64,000 bases of DNA from Actinomycetota bacterium (GTDB lineage: Bacteria; Actinomycetota; Coriobacteriia; Anaerosomatales; Anaerosomataceae): assembly GCA_004348925.1 (NCBI GenBank), contig RCMX01000001.1, forward strand, positions 257,649 to 321,648, given 5' to 3'. The translations under genes were made by a program, and so were the position numbers. Shown here one piece after another: positions 35,806-45,363 of this stretch. The notes under the pieces are model-generated. The model was not told the origin of the DNA and made no database searches. It saw only the letters and a list, made by a program, of their open reading frames with translations. How positions within the stretch are numbered: the first letter of the stretch is position 1; each line of letters opens with the position of its first letter.

Positions 35806-37872
35806 ATGACGGAGCTCAAGGTCGTCTCGGGGTATGAACCGGCAGGCGATCAGCCGAAGGCCATCGAGAACCTGGCCAGGGGCATCCGTGCGGGCATGAG
35901 CGACCAGACGTTGCTCGGTGTCACGGGTTCCGGCAAGACGTTCACGGTGGCCAAGCTGGCCGAGGCCATCGGCAAGCCCACACTCATCCTTGCCCCCAAC
36001 AAGACGCTCGCTGCCCAGCTTGCCTCCGAGATGCGCGACATCATGCCGGATAACGCCGTCGTGTACTTCGTCTCGTACTACGACTACTACCAGCCCGAGG
36101 CGTACGTCCCGTCGTCGGACACGTACATCGAGAAGGACGCCTCGATCAACGAAGAGGTCGAGAAGCTGCGGCATGCTGCCACGGCCGCGCTCCTCTCGCG
36201 CAGAGACGTCGTGGTCGTTGCAAGCGTGAGCTGCATCTACGGCATCGGCTCGCCCGAAGACTACGCCGGCATGGCGGTCTTCCTGAGCGTCGGCGCAGAC
36301 TACGACCGCGACAAGCTCATTCGCGACCTCATCGAGGTCAACTACGACCGCAACGACTACGACCTCACGCGCGGCACGTTCCGCGTGCGTGGCGACGTCG
36401 TCGACATCTTCCCTCCGTACGCAGACAATCCGGTGCGGGTCGAGCTCTTCGGCGACACCATCGAGGCGCTCACCGAGGTCGACATGGTCACCGGCGAGGT
36501 CGTCTCGCCGTTCGACTCGCTGCCGATCTGGCCGGCGACCCACTACGTGACGCATCCCGATCGCATCTCGGAGGCGCTCGATGGCATCCGCGACGAGTTG
36601 CAGCAGCGTCTCGCGCAGCTCAAGAGCGAGGGCAAGCTCCTTGAGGCGCAGCGCCTCGAGATGCGCACCAGCTACGACCTCGAGATGCTCGAGACGATGG
36701 GGTACTGCAACGGCGTGGAGAACTACTCGCGCCACCTCGACGGCCGCAAGCCGGGGGAGCCGCCGCACACGCTCATCGACTACTTCGGCAAGGACTTCCT
36801 GTGCGTCATCGATGAGTCGCACGTGACGGTTCCGCAGCTGCACGGCATGTACGAGGGTGACCGCTCCCGCAAACTCACGCTCGTGGAGCACGGGTTCCGG
36901 CTCCCCAGCGCGCTCGACAACCGGCCGCTGCGCTTCGAGGAGTTCCGCGCGCGCATCCCGCAGACGGTGTTCGTCTCGGCCACGCCAGGGGAGTACGAGA
37001 TTCGCTCGAGCCAGCAGGTGGTGGAGCAGATCATCCGCCCGACAGGCCTGGTGGACCCAAAGGTCGAAGTGCGCCCCACGCTCGGGCAGATCGACGATCT
37101 CATCGCCGAGGTGCGCGAGCGCGCCGACCGCGACGAGCGCTCGCTCATCACCACGCTCACCAAGAAGATGGCCGAGGACCTCACCGAGTACCTCTTCGAG
37201 CACGGCATCAAGGTCCGCTACCTGCATAGCGACATCGGCACGTTGGAGCGCGTCGAGATCCTGCGCGACCTGCGGGCGGGCATCGTTGATGCCGTCGTCG
37301 GCATCAACCTGCTGCGCGAGGGTCTCGACCTGCCGGAAGTCTCGCTCGTGGCGATTCTCGACGCCGACAAAGAGGGGTTCCTGCGCAACCACCGCAGCCT
37401 CATCCAGACGATCGGGCGCGCCGCCCGCAACGTCTCAGGCGAGGTCATCCTCTACGCCGACAAGGTCACGGACTCCATGCGCACCGCCATCGACGAGACC
37501 GACCGCCGCCGTGCCATCCAGACCGCGTACAACACCGAGCACGGCATCGAGCCGAAGACGATCCGCAAGGTCATCCACGACATCGCGCAGTACGTGCGCG
37601 AAACCGAGGTCGGCCTTGAGCCGAGCGTCTCTGTGGCCGAGGAACTCGGGAAGCTGCCGCACGCGGAGCTTGCGCGCATCATCGCCACGATGGAAGAGGA
37701 CATGCACGGCGCTGCCGAGGCACTCGATTTCGAGACTGCCGCGCGGCTGCGCGACCAGGTCGTGAAGATCAAGGCCGAGGTGGAGTCATCCACCGCCGAC
37801 GAGGTGCTCGCACGCCTGAAGCAGGGCGCGCGCAAAGGCTCGGCCCACGGGGTCAGGAAGCGAAAGCGATAG
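35806..37872 (+). CDS. uvrB: Excinuclease ABC subunit B
   Basis: 688 residues from ATG 35806 with GGGAAGGGA as SD. Walker [15 protein letters not shown], the beta-hairpin [12 protein letters not shown] that opens the damaged duplex, motif [13 protein letters not shown], motif [11 protein letters not shown] and the C-terminal UVR motif ([16 protein letters not shown]) that binds UvrC. Complete in length. It verifies lesions delivered by UvrA and recruits UvrC; both partner genes lie 14-18 kb downstream in the window. No LexA box was seen near this operon, unlike uvrA. Confidence 0.96.
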   Translation: MTELKVVSGYEPAGDQPKAIENLARGIRAGMSDQTLLGVTGSGKTFTVAKLAEAIGKPTLILAPNKTLAAQLASEMRDIMPDNAVVYFVSYYDYYQPEAYVPSSDTYIEKDASINEEVEKLRHAATAALLSRRDVVVVASVSCIYGIGSPEDYAGMAVFLSVGADYDRDKLIRDLIEVNYDRNDYDLTRGTFRVRGDVVDIFPPYADNPVRVELFGDTIEALTEVDMVTGEVVSPFDSLPIWPATHYVTHPDRISEALDGIRDELQQRLAQLKSEGKLLEAQRLEMRTSYDLEMLETMGYCNGVENYSRHLDGRKPGEPPHTLIDYFGKDFLCVIDESHVTVPQLHGMYEGDRSRKLTLVEHGFRLPSALDNRPLRFEEFRARIPQTVFVSATPGEYEIRSSQQVVEQIIRPTGLVDPKVEVRPTLGQIDDLIAEVRERADRDERSLITTLTKKMAEDLTEYLFEHGIKVRYLHSDIGTLERVEILRDLRAGIVDAVVGINLLREGLDLPEVSLVAILDADKEGFLRNHRSLIQTIGRAARNVSGEVILYADKVTDSMRTAIDETDRRRAIQTAYNTEHGIEPKTIRKVIHDIAQYVRETEVGLEPSVSVAEELGKLPHAELARIIATMEEDMHGAAEALDFETAARLRDQVVKIKAEVESSTADEVLARLKQGARKGSAHGVRKRKR

Positions 37873-37880
37873 GGTCGACG

Positions 37881-38510
37881 TCAGGGTAGGTACTGCTCGG
37901 CGATCACCGTGATGGTCCCGTTCTTGATCGTGATCCAGAACGGCTGGCGCGTGAGGTCGGGACCGGATGCCACGCCCGTGAAGATGTTCTGGAAGTCACC
38001 GAACGGCACCTTGTAGCCCTCCGGCTGCACGCCTTCGGCAGTGGATGTGAGCGTGACGTTGATTGCGGTATCCACCGGGAATTCGCGCAGCTTCTTGTTC
38101 GTGTTGCTGATGAAGTAGTCGTTGGGCGGGGGAGACTCCTGGCCGGCCGCTGCCGCCGCGTCTGCCGCCGCCTTGCCGGTGAGCATCTCGGCATAGTCGA
38201 CCGTGAGGTACGTGCCACCGTTCTTGTCGACGATGGTCTTGATGTAGCAGAAGTGCTTCCCGTCCTCGGCAGTGGAGACTGTCGGCGTGCCGGAGTCGGT
38301 CGGAGGCGTGGTCGGCTCAACGGAGGAGCTGACTTCGGCCGAAGAGCTGTCTTCGACCGCCGCGAGCTTCTTCTCGGCCTGGTCGGCGCGGTTGAGCGCT
38401 TCGTTGAGCGCCGGACCCCTCAGCAGGAAGCCGAGCAGTCCTCCGGCAAGTCCGACGACGAGCGCCCCGCCAACGAGCATCGCGATGATCTTCTTGGAAC
38501 GAAGGTCCAT
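37881..38510 (-). CDS. Membrane-anchored extracytoplasmic protein of unknown function
   Basis: 209 residues from ATG at 38508-38510, with AAAGGGG as SD. A single N-terminal membrane segment (IIAMLVGGALVVGLAGGLLG) is followed by a short Ala/Glu-rich helix, a Ser/Thr/Pro-rich linker (SVEPTTPPTDSGTPTVS) and a C-terminal globular domain (KHFCYIKTIVDKNGGTYLTV through ITIKNGTITVIAEQYLP). The C-terminal part is beta-rich and has no catalytic motif I recognise. The layout fits a protein attached to the outer face of the membrane. Convergent with uvrB. Confidence 0.75.
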   Translation of the reverse strand: MDLRSKKIIAMLVGGALVVGLAGGLLGFLLRGPALNEALNRADQAEKKLAAVEDSSSAEVSSSVEPTTPPTDSGTPTVSTAEDGKHFCYIKTIVDKNGGTYLTVDYAEMLTGKAAADAAAAAGQESPPPNDYFISNTNKKLREFPVDTAINVTLTSTAEGVQPEGYKVPFGDFQNIFTGVASGPDLTRQPFWITIKNGTITVIAEQYLP

Positions 38511-38576
38511 GATGCGCCCCTTTCGCAGCGTCCCCTCAGGTGATGATACCCACGAGGCGTCAGCGAAGGAAGCGCG

Positions 38577-39803
38577 CTACCCCGCGATACAGGAGTCGCT
38601 CGGCTTCAGGAAGCGTCCGGCGACGCCGAGCGCCACCGCCGAGACGAGCATGAGCGCGGCGCTTAGGAAGAACGGTGAGCTGTGTCCGACGGTGTCCCAC
38701 AGGATGCCCGCCACCGCGCTTGAAGGCAGCGCGGCCAAGCCGAGGACGAACGTGTAGCTTCCCACGGCCGTGCCCCGGCAATCGGGGCCGACGAGGTCGA
38801 CCACGAACGCCCGCGCCATCCCCTCGGTCATCGCGTACGGGACGCCGTAGGCGGCGAAGAGCAGCCACGGCGCCCACGACTGCGAGGCAAGGGCGAAACC
38901 CGCGTAGACCACGCCGTAGAGCGCGAAGCCCACGGTGAGCATCCGGCGGCGACCCAGGCGGTCCGAAAGGATACCGGCGGGCGTTGCCACGAGCGCGCCA
39001 ACGATGTTGAAGACGAAGTACATGAGCGGCACAATCGGCGTGGCCGTGCCCAGGTCTTTCGCACGCAGGATCAGCATCGCGTCAGACGAGTTCCCCAGCG
39101 CGAAGACCGCCGAGATCGCGGTGAAGACGCCGAACGGCACCCCGAGGTGCTTGAAGCCGAGCGGTGGCCGCGTGCCGGCCGTCTGCTGCGGCCGTCGCTC
39201 GCGAACCGCGAGGAGCAGCACAATGACCGCCGCCGTCCCTGGAATCGCCGAGATGAGGAACACCGTGCGGAACCCGGCCGCGCCGTGCACGAGCGAGAGC
39301 GTCGCCCACGCCACGAGCGGCCCGATCGCAGCCCCGAGCGTGTCGAGCGCGCGGTGGAGCCCGAACGCCTTGCCTCGCACCTCCGGCGGCGCTGAGTCCG
39401 CGATGAGCGCGTCTCTCGGCGCGGTGCGGATGCCCTTGCCGAAGCGGTCGGCGAACCGCACCGCGAGGACCGCCGGCCAGTTCCCGGCGATCGCGAGCAC
39501 CGGCTTCATGAGGTTCGAGAGCCCATAACCCACCAGGATGAGCGGCCTGCGTCGGCCGACGCGGTCGGAGAGCCATCCCGAGAAGACTTTCATGAGCGAC
39601 GATGTCGCCTCGGCGATGGACTCGATGACGCCGATGACCGCCACGGGCGTGCCGAGCACGCTGGAGAGGAAGAGCGGGAGGATCGGGTAGATGGCCTCCG
39701 AGGAGGCGTCGGTGAGCAAGCTCACGATGCCGAGCGCCTTCACGTTGCGGAGCGACGTATCTGGCGCGGGCTCGGCGGTGGGCGTCACGGGCTCTTCGGG
39801 CAT
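38577..39803 (-). CDS. Major facilitator superfamily transporter
   Basis: 408 residues from ATG at 39801-39803 (GAGGAGGAACGC as SD); the frame open to 39869 would run over the promoter. Twelve membrane segments. The MFS motif between TM2 and TM3 is GWLSDRVGRRRPLILVG and recurs as GILSDRLGRRRMLTVG in the second half, reflecting the two-fold repeat. FADRFGKGIRTAPRDALIAD is characteristic of a subgroup of predicted drug or sugar efflux MFS proteins seen in anaerobes. The substrate is unknown. Divergent from the P-type ATPase gene, so a shared metal response is possible but not shown. Confidence 0.88.
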   Translation of the reverse strand: MPEEPVTPTAEPAPDTSLRNVKALGIVSLLTDASSEAIYPILPLFLSSVLGTPVAVIGVIESIAEATSSLMKVFSGWLSDRVGRRRPLILVGYGLSNLMKPVLAIAGNWPAVLAVRFADRFGKGIRTAPRDALIADSAPPEVRGKAFGLHRALDTLGAAIGPLVAWATLSLVHGAAGFRTVFLISAIPGTAAVIVLLLAVRERRPQQTAGTRPPLGFKHLGVPFGVFTAISAVFALGNSSDAMLILRAKDLGTATPIVPLMYFVFNIVGALVATPAGILSDRLGRRRMLTVGFALYGVVYAGFALASQSWAPWLLFAAYGVPYAMTEGMARAFVVDLVGPDCRGTAVGSYTFVLGLAALPSSAVAGILWDTVGHSSPFFLSAALMLVSAVALGVAGRFLKPSDSCIAG

Positions 39804-39864
39804 GCGTTCCTCCTCGGCGTATCGCACGATGATACTCCTGCCGCACGATGTCAGGAGCGTCGGG

Positions 39865-39876
39865 TACACTAGCGGA
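39865..39876 (+). promoter_or_regulatory. -10 element of a leaderless P-type ATPase transcript
   Basis: TACACT (39865-39870) lies six bases before ATG 39877, with no SD between. Confidence 0.5.
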
Positions 39877-42234
39877 ATGACTCCAACGGCTAGAGAGACG
39901 TTCCAGCTGCAAGCGCTTCTGCCCGCGCCGTACTACTGCCTGGGCTGCGCGTCGCGTGTGTGCGACGCCGTGCGCGGGGTCGCTGGCGTCACAGAGGCGC
40001 ACTGTGCTGCCGAGGAAGGTGCGCTCGACGTCACCTACGATCCGCTCGCGATCGATGCCGAGGAGCTTGCCGCGCGCGTGCGCGAACTCGCGCTCTCGAT
40101 CACGGGCGCCGTGGGGCACGCAGTCTTTCGGCTCACCGGCCTCGATTGACCTGACTGCGCACGCGCCGTGGGCGCGTCGGTGGCCGGGGTCGAGGGCGTG
40201 TTCTCGGCCGACGTGAACTTCGCGAGCGGACTTCTCACCTTCGAATACGACGCAGCGGTGGACCCGCGCGAGACGGTCGCGACCCTTGTGCGCGGCACCG
40301 GTCACGGCGTGGAGTCGCTCGGCGAGGCCGCGGGCGGGGAGGCGCCGCCGCAGACGTGGTGGCAGCGCAACCGCACGACCGCCGCGATGGCCGCAAGCGG
40401 GCAGCTCATCGCGACCGGCTGGGCGCTTGGCGTGGTCGGAGCGCCGGAGATCGCCTCAACGGTGCTCTACGCGCTCGCGATCGTGGCGGGCGGCCTCATC
40501 ACCTGGCGACGTGCCTGGGTGTCGCTCAAGGCGCGCATGCTCGACATGAACGTGCTCATGACGATCGCGGTCATCGGCGCCGCCGCCATCGGGGAGTGGC
40601 AAGAAGGCGCAACCGTCATCTTCCTGTTCGCGCTCGGCGGCTGGCTCGAGTCGCGCTCGCTCGAGCGCACGCGCCGTTCCATCCGCGACCTGCTCGCCTT
40701 CGAGCCGGAGCTCGCGCGCGTCGTGCGCGCCGGAGCCGAGGTGCTCGTGCCGCCTGCCGAGGTGCTCCTCGGCGAGACGCTCGTCGTGCGGCCGGGTGAG
40801 CGCGTCGCACTCGACGGCATCATCGCAGTCGGCGCCTCCGCGCTCGACGAAGCGCCCATCACCGGCGAGTCGGTGCCCGTCGACAAGGCCGAGGGCGACC
40901 GCGTCTTCGCTGGTTCGCTCAACACGAGCGGTCTCTTGCAGGTGGAGGTGACCGCGCTTGCGGCGGACTCCACGCTCTCGCGCATCATCTTCCTGGTGGA
41001 GGAGGCGCAGGCCGCCAAGGCGCCCGCGCAGCAGCTCGTCGACCGCTTCTCGCGCCTGTACACGCCCATCGTCGTGTGGCTTGCTGCGGGCATCGCGACC
41101 GTCCCGCCGATTGCAGCCTGGGTGCTCGGCGCCGAGTGGGGCAGCTTTGCGTCGTGGCTCTACCGCGCGCTCGTGCTGCTCGTCATCAGCTGTCCGTGCG
41201 CGCTCGTGATCTCCACGCCCGTGGCGATCGTCTCGGCCATCACGCGTGCGTCGCGCGACGGCGTGCTCGTGAAGGGCGGGGCGTTCCTTGAGGTCGCGGC
41301 CAAGGTGCGCGCGATCGCGTTCGACAAGACCGGCACGCTCACGCACGGCCGCCCCGCCGTCGTGGAGGTCGTTGCCGAGAACCACCACGAGTTCCTTGCG
41401 CTTGCCGCATCGCTTGAGGCGAACTCGAACCACCCGCTCGCACGTGCGGTCGTCGCATACGCGGAGCGCGAGGGGATCGCAACGCTTGCGGTCTCGGGCT
41501 TCGAGGAGCTGCCAGGTCGCGGCGTGGGTGCGATGATCGCGAATCGCCATATCCGCCTCGTGAGTCCCGCTTTCGCTGCCGAGATCGGTGACGTCCGCGA
41601 GCCGCTCGCGTCGCGCATCACGCTTGCCGAGGAGGCCGGGCGCACCGTGCTCGTGCTGCTCGATGAGGGCCTGCCGCTCGGCTATATCGCCGTGGCTGAT
41701 GAAGTGCGCGCAACGGCCGCGAGCGTGATGGGCGCGCTTCGCTCGGCTGGCATGCAGCATCTCGTGATGCTCACGGGCGACAACGAACGCACCGCGGCTG
41801 CCATCGCGGCCGATGCCGGTCTCACCGAGAGCCGCGCGCGGCTGCTCCCGGGCGACAAGACCACCGCGATCGTCGAGCTGCGCGAGCGCTACGGCGCCGT
41901 CGCGATGATCGGCGACGGCGTGAACGACGCGCCTGCACTTGCGGCCGCCGACCTCGGCATCGCGATGGGCGCGGCCGGGAGCGACACGGCGGTGGAGACG
42001 GCGGATGTGGCGCTCATGCGCGATGATCTCTCGGCGTTGCCGGGCTTCTTCGACCTGGGTCGCCGTACGGTCGCGAACATCCGCCAGAACGTGGCGCTCT
42101 CCATCGTGGTGAAGCTTGCCGTGCTCGTGCTGGCGGTCTTCGGCAGGGCCACGCTGTGGATGGCGGTCTTCGCCGATACCGGCGTGGCGCTCATCGTCAT
42201 AGCGAACGGACTGCGGCTGCTCAAGAAGCGGTAG
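39877..42234 (+). CDS. Heavy-metal P1B-type ATPase with probable selenocysteine at residue 91 (in-frame TGA)
   Basis: One frame runs from ATG 39877 to the stop at 42232-42234, interrupted only by TGA 40147-40149. Before the TGA lies a heavy-metal-associated (HMA) domain with CLGC (YYCLGCASRVCDAVRGVAGV). The TGA sits in GLD-TGA-PDCARAVGASVAGV, exactly at the first Cys of the CxxC of a second HMA domain, giving U91-P-D-C94. After it come the normal P1B parts: the CPC membrane motif (SCPCALVISTP, Cys439 and Cys441), phosphorylation Asp483 (DKTGTLTHG) and GDGVNDAPAL. CPC with ALVISTP resembles the Zn/Cd/Pb exporters ZntA and CadA. A hairpin right after the TGA fits a bacterial SECIS element. Alternatives are a nonsense mutation from TGC or a sequence error, with translation restarting at GTG 40168. 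Confidence 0.78.
40147..40177 (+). promoter_or_regulatory. UGA codon and SECIS-like hairpin
   Basis: TGA at 40147-40149 is followed by ACGCGCC (40161-40167), loop GTG (40168-40170), GGCGCGT (40171-40177): a perfect 7-bp stem whose loop starts 18 nt after the TGA. Bacterial SECIS elements have a small apical loop with a G in the first two positions at 16-37 nt, so the placement fits. High GC makes chance hairpins common, so this alone is weak evidence. Confidence 0.5.
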
Positions 42235-42239
42235 CGCGG

Positions 42240-42620
42240 CTAGAACATCCGCCCGACGACCACGCCGAGCGCGACGGCCGCAAGCCCGATGAGCCCGCTG
42301 CCGAACATGTTCGCCACGCCCGCGACGGTGCTTCCCTCGGCTATGAGGGTAATGCTCTCGTAGGAGAGCGTGGAAAACGTGGTGAACCCGCCAAGGATCC
42401 CCGAGCCGAGGAAGAGCCGCCACGACAGGCTCACGCCGCCGCGTCCCAGTGAGACCGCCATCAGCACGCCGAGGAGGAACGCGCCGCCGGCGTTGATGAC
42501 GAGCGTGTGCCACGGGAACGACGTGCCCCAGCGGTCTGTGAGCCATCCGCCGAGCAGATACCGGGCCCCGGCACCGAGCGCGCCGCCGAGCGCCACCAAT
42601 AACAGGTGTGTCATCTTCAT
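42240..42620 (-). CDS. crcB: Fluoride channel CrcB/Fluc
   Basis: 126 residues from ATG at 42618-42620; a longer minus-strand frame running back to 43430 is antisense to the next genes. Four membrane segments and the Fluc signatures are visible: GGALGAGARYLLGGW, FPWHTLVINAGGAFLLG (the Asn of the pore) and GILGGFTTFSTLSYE (the central TTFST stretch with the bound sodium). It forms a dual-topology dimer exporting fluoride. Only one copy is present, as expected of a homodimer. A -10 TACACT (plus-strand 42628-42633) lies seven bases before the ATG, so the transcript is probably leaderless and carries no fluoride riboswitch. Confidence 0.92.
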   Translation of the reverse strand: MKMTHLLLVALGGALGAGARYLLGGWLTDRWGTSFPWHTLVINAGGAFLLGVLMAVSLGRGGVSLSWRLFLGSGILGGFTTFSTLSYESITLIAEGSTVAGVANMFGSGLIGLAAVALGVVVGRMF

Positions 42621-42710
42621 AGGGGGCAGTGTAGCGTAAACCTCGGATAGGGACGGGACCGACGCGGTCGGGTTCCGTGGGATGACGGCGAACGATGGGG
42701 GAGATGCCCG

Positions 42711-43058
42711 ATGACCGACGACGTGATGCGCTTCTTTGCAGCATGGATGCTCACGCACGAGGCAGCTGACGAGGGACTGAAGGCCGCGGTGCTCCGCGGC
42801 GACGAAGGCGGCGCCGACGGCATGAGCGGTGGCCCGGACGCCTTCGTCGATGGCCTCGCCGCGATGGTCGCCGAGGAGAAGGAGAAGCTCAAGCGAGACC
42901 TCGAGGCCCGCGCCCGTGGCGAGCAGGTCCCCATCGAGTCCGAGCCCGATCCGGCCTTCGAGGAGTTGCGGTTCGAGGTCGGCGAGCTGCGTGGTCGTCT
43001 CGACAACATCGAGTCGCTGCTCGAGACGCTCGTACGCCGCGCCGACGCGGGAAAGTAG
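42711..43058 (+). CDS. Small acidic helical protein of unknown function
   Basis: 115 residues from ATG 42711 with GGGGGAG as SD. The protein is acidic, with a long C-terminal amphipathic helix likely to form a coiled coil (FEELRFEVGELRGRLDNIES). No membrane segment, no metal motif. It starts a likely operon with the ABC1-kinase gene six bases downstream of its stop. Co-occurrence suggests a link to that kinase-like protein, but no function can be assigned. Confidence 0.65.
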   Translation: MTDDVMRFFAAWMLTHEAADEGLKAAVLRGDEGGADGMSGGPDAFVDGLAAMVAEEKEKLKRDLEARARGEQVPIESEPDPAFEELRFEVGELRGRLDNIESLLETLVRRADAGK

Positions 43059-43064
43059 CCCGCC

Positions 43065-44423
43065 ATGGCATCCAGACGACTCACCATCGCCGGGACTGTC
43101 GCGAAGCGGCTTGTCGCGGCGCTCCCGGCTGCCGGATTCGGCCTCGCGTCGGCCCACCGACGCCGCGCGGCGTTCGCACGGGCCTGGCGGCTCGCCTTCG
43201 AGGACCTCGGCCCCGCGTTCATCAAGCTCGGACAGCTCATCTCGGTGCGCCCCGACGAGTTCTCCGACGAGCTCGTAGCCGAGATGCAATCGATGCAAGA
43301 CGCCGTCCCGCCGCTTCCCGCCGAGGCGATCCGCGCCGTGATCCGCGAGGAGTTCGCGCGCGAGCCCGAGGAGCTCTGGGCGACGTTCGACGACACGCCG
43401 GTCGCCTCGGCATCGATCGCGCAGGTGCACCGCGCCACGCTGGCGCGCGCGTACAAGCCCGTGTGGGGCGCGGAACTGCCCGCCGGGACCGCGCTTGCGA
43501 TCAAGGTCGTGCGCCCCGGCGCCGCCGCCTCCATCCGCGCAGATGTCGCGATCGCCCGCTCGCTTGCCGAGCGCGTGGCGCGCATGCGGGTCTCCCGGCG
43601 GTTCGACCCGGTCGCGTTGCTCGACGAGTTCGCCGCGACCGTCGATCGAGAGCTCGACTTGCGCCAGGAAGGCCGCTTCGCCGACCGCTTCACGTTCGAC
43701 TTCCGGGACGACCCCAAGGTGGTGGCGCCGCGCATCGTGTGGCCCACCTCAACCGCGCGCGTGCTCACGATGGAGTTCATGACCGGCTGGCGTCTCAACC
43801 AGCTCGACGAGGCCCGCGCCGGTGGCGTGGACTGCTACGCGCTCGCAGTGCACGGCGCCACCGCGTTCATGCGGCAAGTCTTCGTCTACGGCCGCTACCA
43901 TGCCGACCTGCATCCCGCGAACCTCTTCGTCACGCCCGACAACACCATCGCGTACCTCGATTTTGGCATCGTGGGATTCCTCACGCCCGAGGAGCGCATG
44001 AACATCACCCAGGTGATGGCCGCGCTCGTCTACCGGGACCCGGAGCGCGCGCTCACGTACTCGGCGAACCTGGGCGTGCACGTGCCTGCCGAGAAGATCG
44101 CCACGGTCCGAGACGGTCTCGGCGAGCTTCTTTCCGGGACGTTCAGGCCGGACGGCACGCGGGACTTCGCGCACTTCGGGCTCGGGTTTCTGAAGCTGCT
44201 CGGTGAGAACAACGTGCAGATCCCAAGCGGGTACGGGCTGCTCATCAAGTCGCTCGCAACCGTGGAAGGCGTTGCCCGGGCGCTCTATCCCCAGATCGAC
44301 ATCGTGGAAACGGCGAAGCCGTTCACCACACGGATACTGGGGCAGGCGATGGGCGATCCGGCGCGCCTCTACGAGCGGATCCCGGCTGCGATACGTGCGG
44401 CGCTGCGGGAGTTGGTCGCGTAG
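43065..44423 (+). CDS. ABC1/AarF (UbiB) family atypical kinase
   Basis: 452 residues from ATG 43065. Family hallmarks are present: the KxGQ motif (FIKLGQLISVRPDEF), the Ala-rich nucleotide loop ASASIAQVHRA, the catalytic YHADLHPANLF and the metal-binding IAYLDFGIVG. UbiB relatives have ATPase activity and are needed for isoprenoid quinone and other lipid pathways; in actinobacteria lacking ubiquinone the role is unclear. There is no clear C-terminal pair of membrane helices, so membrane contact may be peripheral. Follows the small acidic-protein gene, converges with larE. Confidence 0.88.
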   Translation: MASRRLTIAGTVAKRLVAALPAAGFGLASAHRRRAAFARAWRLAFEDLGPAFIKLGQLISVRPDEFSDELVAEMQSMQDAVPPLPAEAIRAVIREEFAREPEELWATFDDTPVASASIAQVHRATLARAYKPVWGAELPAGTALAIKVVRPGAAASIRADVAIARSLAERVARMRVSRRFDPVALLDEFAATVDRELDLRQEGRFADRFTFDFRDDPKVVAPRIVWPTSTARVLTMEFMTGWRLNQLDEARAGGVDCYALAVHGATAFMRQVFVYGRYHADLHPANLFVTPDNTIAYLDFGIVGFLTPEERMNITQVMAALVYRDPERALTYSANLGVHVPAEKIATVRDGLGELLSGTFRPDGTRDFAHFGLGFLKLLGENNVQIPSGYGLLIKSLATVEGVARALYPQIDIVETAKPFTTRILGQAMGDPARLYERIPAAIRAALRELVA

Positions 44424-44426
44424 CGG

Positions 44427-45251
44427 TCAGCTGGGCTGGGGGTTCTGCTCGGCAGCGGTGAGCAGGTCGTTCATGCTGCCCGAGCGGTACCCTTCCAGGT
44501 CCTGTGCTGCAAACGCGAAGCCAGCGGCCTTGATGGCCTCGGAAACCTGATCGCGCAGCGTCCAGGCGCGCTCCATCTCCTCGGGATCGACCTCGAGGCG
44601 GGCGACGTCGCCGTGCGAGCGGACGCGGAACTGTCGCAGCCCAAGCGCCCGCAGGCCTGCCTCGGCGTTACGAACGCGATCGAGACCCTCGTCGGTGATG
44701 GGCACGCCGTACGGGAACCTGCTGGCGAGGCACGCCATCGAGGGCTTCTCCCAGGTGGGGAGGTCGAGCATCTGCGAGAGTTCGCGGATCTCGTCCTTGT
44801 GCAGGCCCACCTCAAGAAGCGGGCTCACGACGCCGTACTCGATCGCGGCCTTGCGACCAGGACGGTGGTCGGAGACGTCGTCCGCATTCGTGCCATCGAG
44901 CACCCACTTGATGCCGCGCGTTTGCGCGACGGCGCGGAACAGCCCGAACATCTCGGACTTGCAGTAGTAGCAGCGGTCCGGCGGATTCACCAGGAAGCGC
45001 GGATCCGAGAGCTCGTAGGTGTCGACCTCGTAGAGCCTGAAGCCGAGCAGCGCCGCGGTCTTACGTGCATCCTCAACCTCATTGGCGGTGTGGACATCGG
45101 AGGTGGCCAGTACCGCAAGGCAGTTATCGCCGAGAACCGCGTGCGCCGCGAACGCCACGAGGGTAGAGTCGACGCCCCCGGAGTACGCGACGAGCGCGCT
45201 GCCGAGGTTCGCGAGGCGATTCCTGAGACTGTCGTATTTGCGGGCGAGCAC
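44427..45251 (-). CDS. larE: LarE-type ATP-dependent sacrificial sulfur transferase
   Basis: 274 residues from GTG at 45249-45251, preceded by AGGGGGACCT as SD; the open frame continues upstream but without protein-like sequence. The PP-loop LVAYSGGVDSTLVAFAA binds ATP. The family features DRCYYCKSEMF and PSMACLASRFPYG are present, the latter containing the Cys that donates its sulfur in the sacrificial type. LarE converts the carboxylates of a pyridinium nucleotide to thiocarboxylates for the nickel pincer cofactor of lactate racemase and related enzymes. No larA, larB or larC is in the window. Divergent from acs. Confidence 0.85.
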   Translation of the reverse strand: MLARKYDSLRNRLANLGSALVAYSGGVDSTLVAFAAHAVLGDNCLAVLATSDVHTANEVEDARKTAALLGFRLYEVDTYELSDPRFLVNPPDRCYYCKSEMFGLFRAVAQTRGIKWVLDGTNADDVSDHRPGRKAAIEYGVVSPLLEVGLHKDEIRELSQMLDLPTWEKPSMACLASRFPYGVPITDEGLDRVRNAEAGLRALGLRQFRVRSHGDVARLEVDPEEMERAWTLRDQVSEAIKAAGFAFAAQDLEGYRSGSMNDLLTAAEQNPQPS

Positions 45252-45363
45252 AGGTCCCCCTGACCGTGCGGGGCGAGGTACCGTCCATCCTGCCACGTCC
45301 GACGCGAGCTTTGTAGGGGCTGAACGGGAAAAGACCCAGTAAGCCGACGAACGGAGGTTACGT

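Noticed and set aside
40168-42234. P-type ATPase starting at GTG 40168 as an independent gene after a short HMA gene (39877-40149).
   Set aside because: It would begin in the middle of an HMA domain, has no SD site, and the upstream part is in the same frame with the TGA exactly on a conserved Cys position. A single gene with recoding explains more.
42621-42710. Possible fluoride riboswitch before crcB.
   Set aside because: The -10 is seven bases from the ATG, leaving no leader, and I see no match to the crcB-motif pattern.
42240-43430. A 396-residue minus-strand frame upstream of and including crcB.
   Set aside because: Only the last 126 codons resemble a protein family; the rest is antisense to the ABC1-kinase operon and shows the Arg/Gly-rich composition of a shadow frame.
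45252-45363. GlnR-type repeat before acs.
   Set aside because: TGAACGG and GAAAAG occur here but the GAAAC-N6-GAAAC spacing and sequence are not met.
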